Positions 63,136 to 64,000 of a stretch of 64,000 bases of DNA are shown here, piece by piece (the first letter of the stretch is position 1; every line of letters begins with the position of its first letter). Below the pieces are notes generated by a model. It worked only from the letters and a program-made list of their open reading frames with translations. It did no database searches and was not told the origin of the DNA. Source of the stretch: Janthinobacterium sp. 344 (GTDB lineage Bacteria > Pseudomonadota > Gammaproteobacteria > Burkholderiales > Burkholderiaceae_D); the NCBI RefSeq assembly GCF_900112025.1, contig NZ_FOKL01000001.1, positions 1 to 64,000 on the forward strand, written 5' to 3'. The position numbers were made by a program, and so were the translations under genes.

Positions 63136-64000
63136 ATGAAAATCGTCCTCGCCCCCGCCATCCGCCTCATGCAGCGCTTGCGCCTGCTGCCCAAATTCAT
63201 GCTCGTCTGCCTGGTCTTCCTGCTGCCGCTGGCGCTGGCGACCACTTTGCTGATTTCGGAACTGGGCAAGTCGCTGGCCCAGGCGCAGGATGCGCAGCGG
63301 GGCGTGGCGTATGTGCGCCAACTGCAGGAAGGCACGCGCCTGCTGCAGCAGCGGCGCGGCCTGGAGCACTTGCGCCTGAGCGGCAAGGCGGGCATGGACA
63401 ACACGGCCATCAATGCGCGCGTCACGGCCGCGCTGGCCGCCCTGGCGCGGTTGCCGGCCGGCGCGGACCTGCCGCAGGCGGCCGCGCTGATGCAGCAGTG
63501 GCAAGCGCTGCTGGGCCGCCAGGCGGGCATCACGGCGCGCGACAGCTACGCGGCGCACACGGCGCTGCTGCGCCAGGCGGGCAAGCTGGGCCAGCTGGTG
63601 GCCGACCGTTCGCACCTGAGCCTGGACCCGGACGCGGGCGCCAACCACCTGAGTGCCGCCTTCACGGCCACCCTGCCCGACCTGGCCGAGAGCCTGTCGG
63701 ACATCGCCGGGCGCGGCGCGGCCTACATCGACACGGGCCTGTTCGAGGCCAATGAAGACCAGCTGGTCAACGCCAACGCCCTGATCGCGCGCCACGAACT
63801 GGAACGCCTGCCGGCCCGCTTCGATGAAATCCTCGCCGCCAAGCCGGCCCTGCAAGCCAGCCTGCAGCCGGCCCTGAAAGCCGTGCCGGCCGCCCTGGCC
63901 TTCCTCGAACGCACGAAGAATGAAGTGACGAATTCCTACGACCAGAGCTCGGGCGCGCAATTCCACGCGGCCGGCATGCAGGCCATCGATGCGCTGCAGG
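63136..64000 (+). CDS. N-terminal part of a probable methyl-accepting chemotaxis protein
   Basis: The first 288 codons of a gene that runs off the window. A short basic cytoplasmic lead (MKIVLAPAIRLMQRLRLLPK) is followed by a membrane helix (about 21-42) and a periplasmic helical region without a second helix in view. This is the layout of chemoreceptors and related sensor kinases; the signalling domain is beyond the window, so MCP is inference. GGAAATCCC precedes the ATG. Confidence 0.6.
   Translation, partial: MKIVLAPAIRLMQRLRLLPKFMLVCLVFLLPLALATTLLISELGKSLAQAQDAQRGVAYVRQLQEGTRLLQQRRGLEHLRLSGKAGMDNTAINARVTAALAALARLPAGADLPQAAALMQQWQALLGRQAGITARDSYAAHTALLRQAGKLGQLVADRSHLSLDPDAGANHLSAAFTATLPDLAESLSDIAGRGAAYIDTGLFEANEDQLVNANALIARHELERLPARFDEILAAKPALQASLQPALKAVPAALAFLERTKNEVTNSYDQSSGAQFHAAGMQAIDALQ

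Overview
The window is about 64 kb of high-GC chromosome. It suggests a betaproteobacterium of the Oxalobacteraceae, most like Janthinobacterium or Massilia. This rests on the prpB-prpC-acnD-prpF methylcitrate genes with a sigma-54 promoter, the GGGTCTGACCCC and GTCGGGT...ACCCGAC intergenic palindromes, and the overall gene content; the genus is inferred. No rRNA, tRNA, CRISPR array or insertion sequence was seen.

Region 1 (1-17.6 kb, almost all on the minus strand) is a contractile-sheath-free phage tail cluster with no visible head, terminase, portal, replication or integrase genes. Read in the direction of transcription it contains: an S24 (LexA/CI-type) repressor on the plus strand and a divergent winged-helix protein; a zinc-finger protein resembling phage Q antiterminators; the tail tube; a G / GT chaperone pair with a clear TTTTTTG slippery site; a 1528-residue tape measure; three tail-tip proteins; a low-GC fibre with an SGNH esterase and a LamG-like domain; then holin, GH19 endolysin and two spanins. 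Intrinsic terminators on the same strand lie at four module borders. The layout fits a flexible (F-type) tailocin, a phage-tail-like bacteriocin, better than an intact prophage. It ends in a heptanucleotide repeat array at the left edge.

Region 2 (17.6-28.9 kb, minus strand) is propionate catabolism by the methylcitrate cycle. prpB, prpC, acnD and prpF follow a near-perfect sigma-54 promoter with upstream TGTTTCAT / ATGAAACA sites, but no prpR lies beside them. A two-gene O-acylation cassette (MBOAT plus SGNH protein) sits between prpF and prpE.

Region 3 (28.9-39.4 kb) is mixed: two small related proteins, an ETHE1-like metallo-hydrolase, a Tle3-type type VI secretion lipase with a Tla3/DUF2875-like lipoprotein, an MFS exporter, a LysR regulator, an M28 peptidase and a GNAT acetyltransferase.

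Region 4 (39.4-61.2 kb) holds envelope and signalling genes: a glycine-zipper protein and a WXXGXW-repeat protein that share a promoter motif; a PP2C phosphatase, an FHA protein and a SHOCT-kinase-FGE protein next to a long double-zinc-ribbon coiled-coil protein; a YdjM-like membrane protein behind a LexA-box-like site; a Fur-box-controlled FecI/FecR/TonB receptor iron-uptake set; pirin and OsmC; a CorA/ZntB transporter; Rnk; and a GGDEF-EAL protein. The window closes with prfC and the start of a chemoreceptor-like gene. The tailocin repressor's autocleavage domain and the LexA-box gene suggest two DNA-damage-responsive units.
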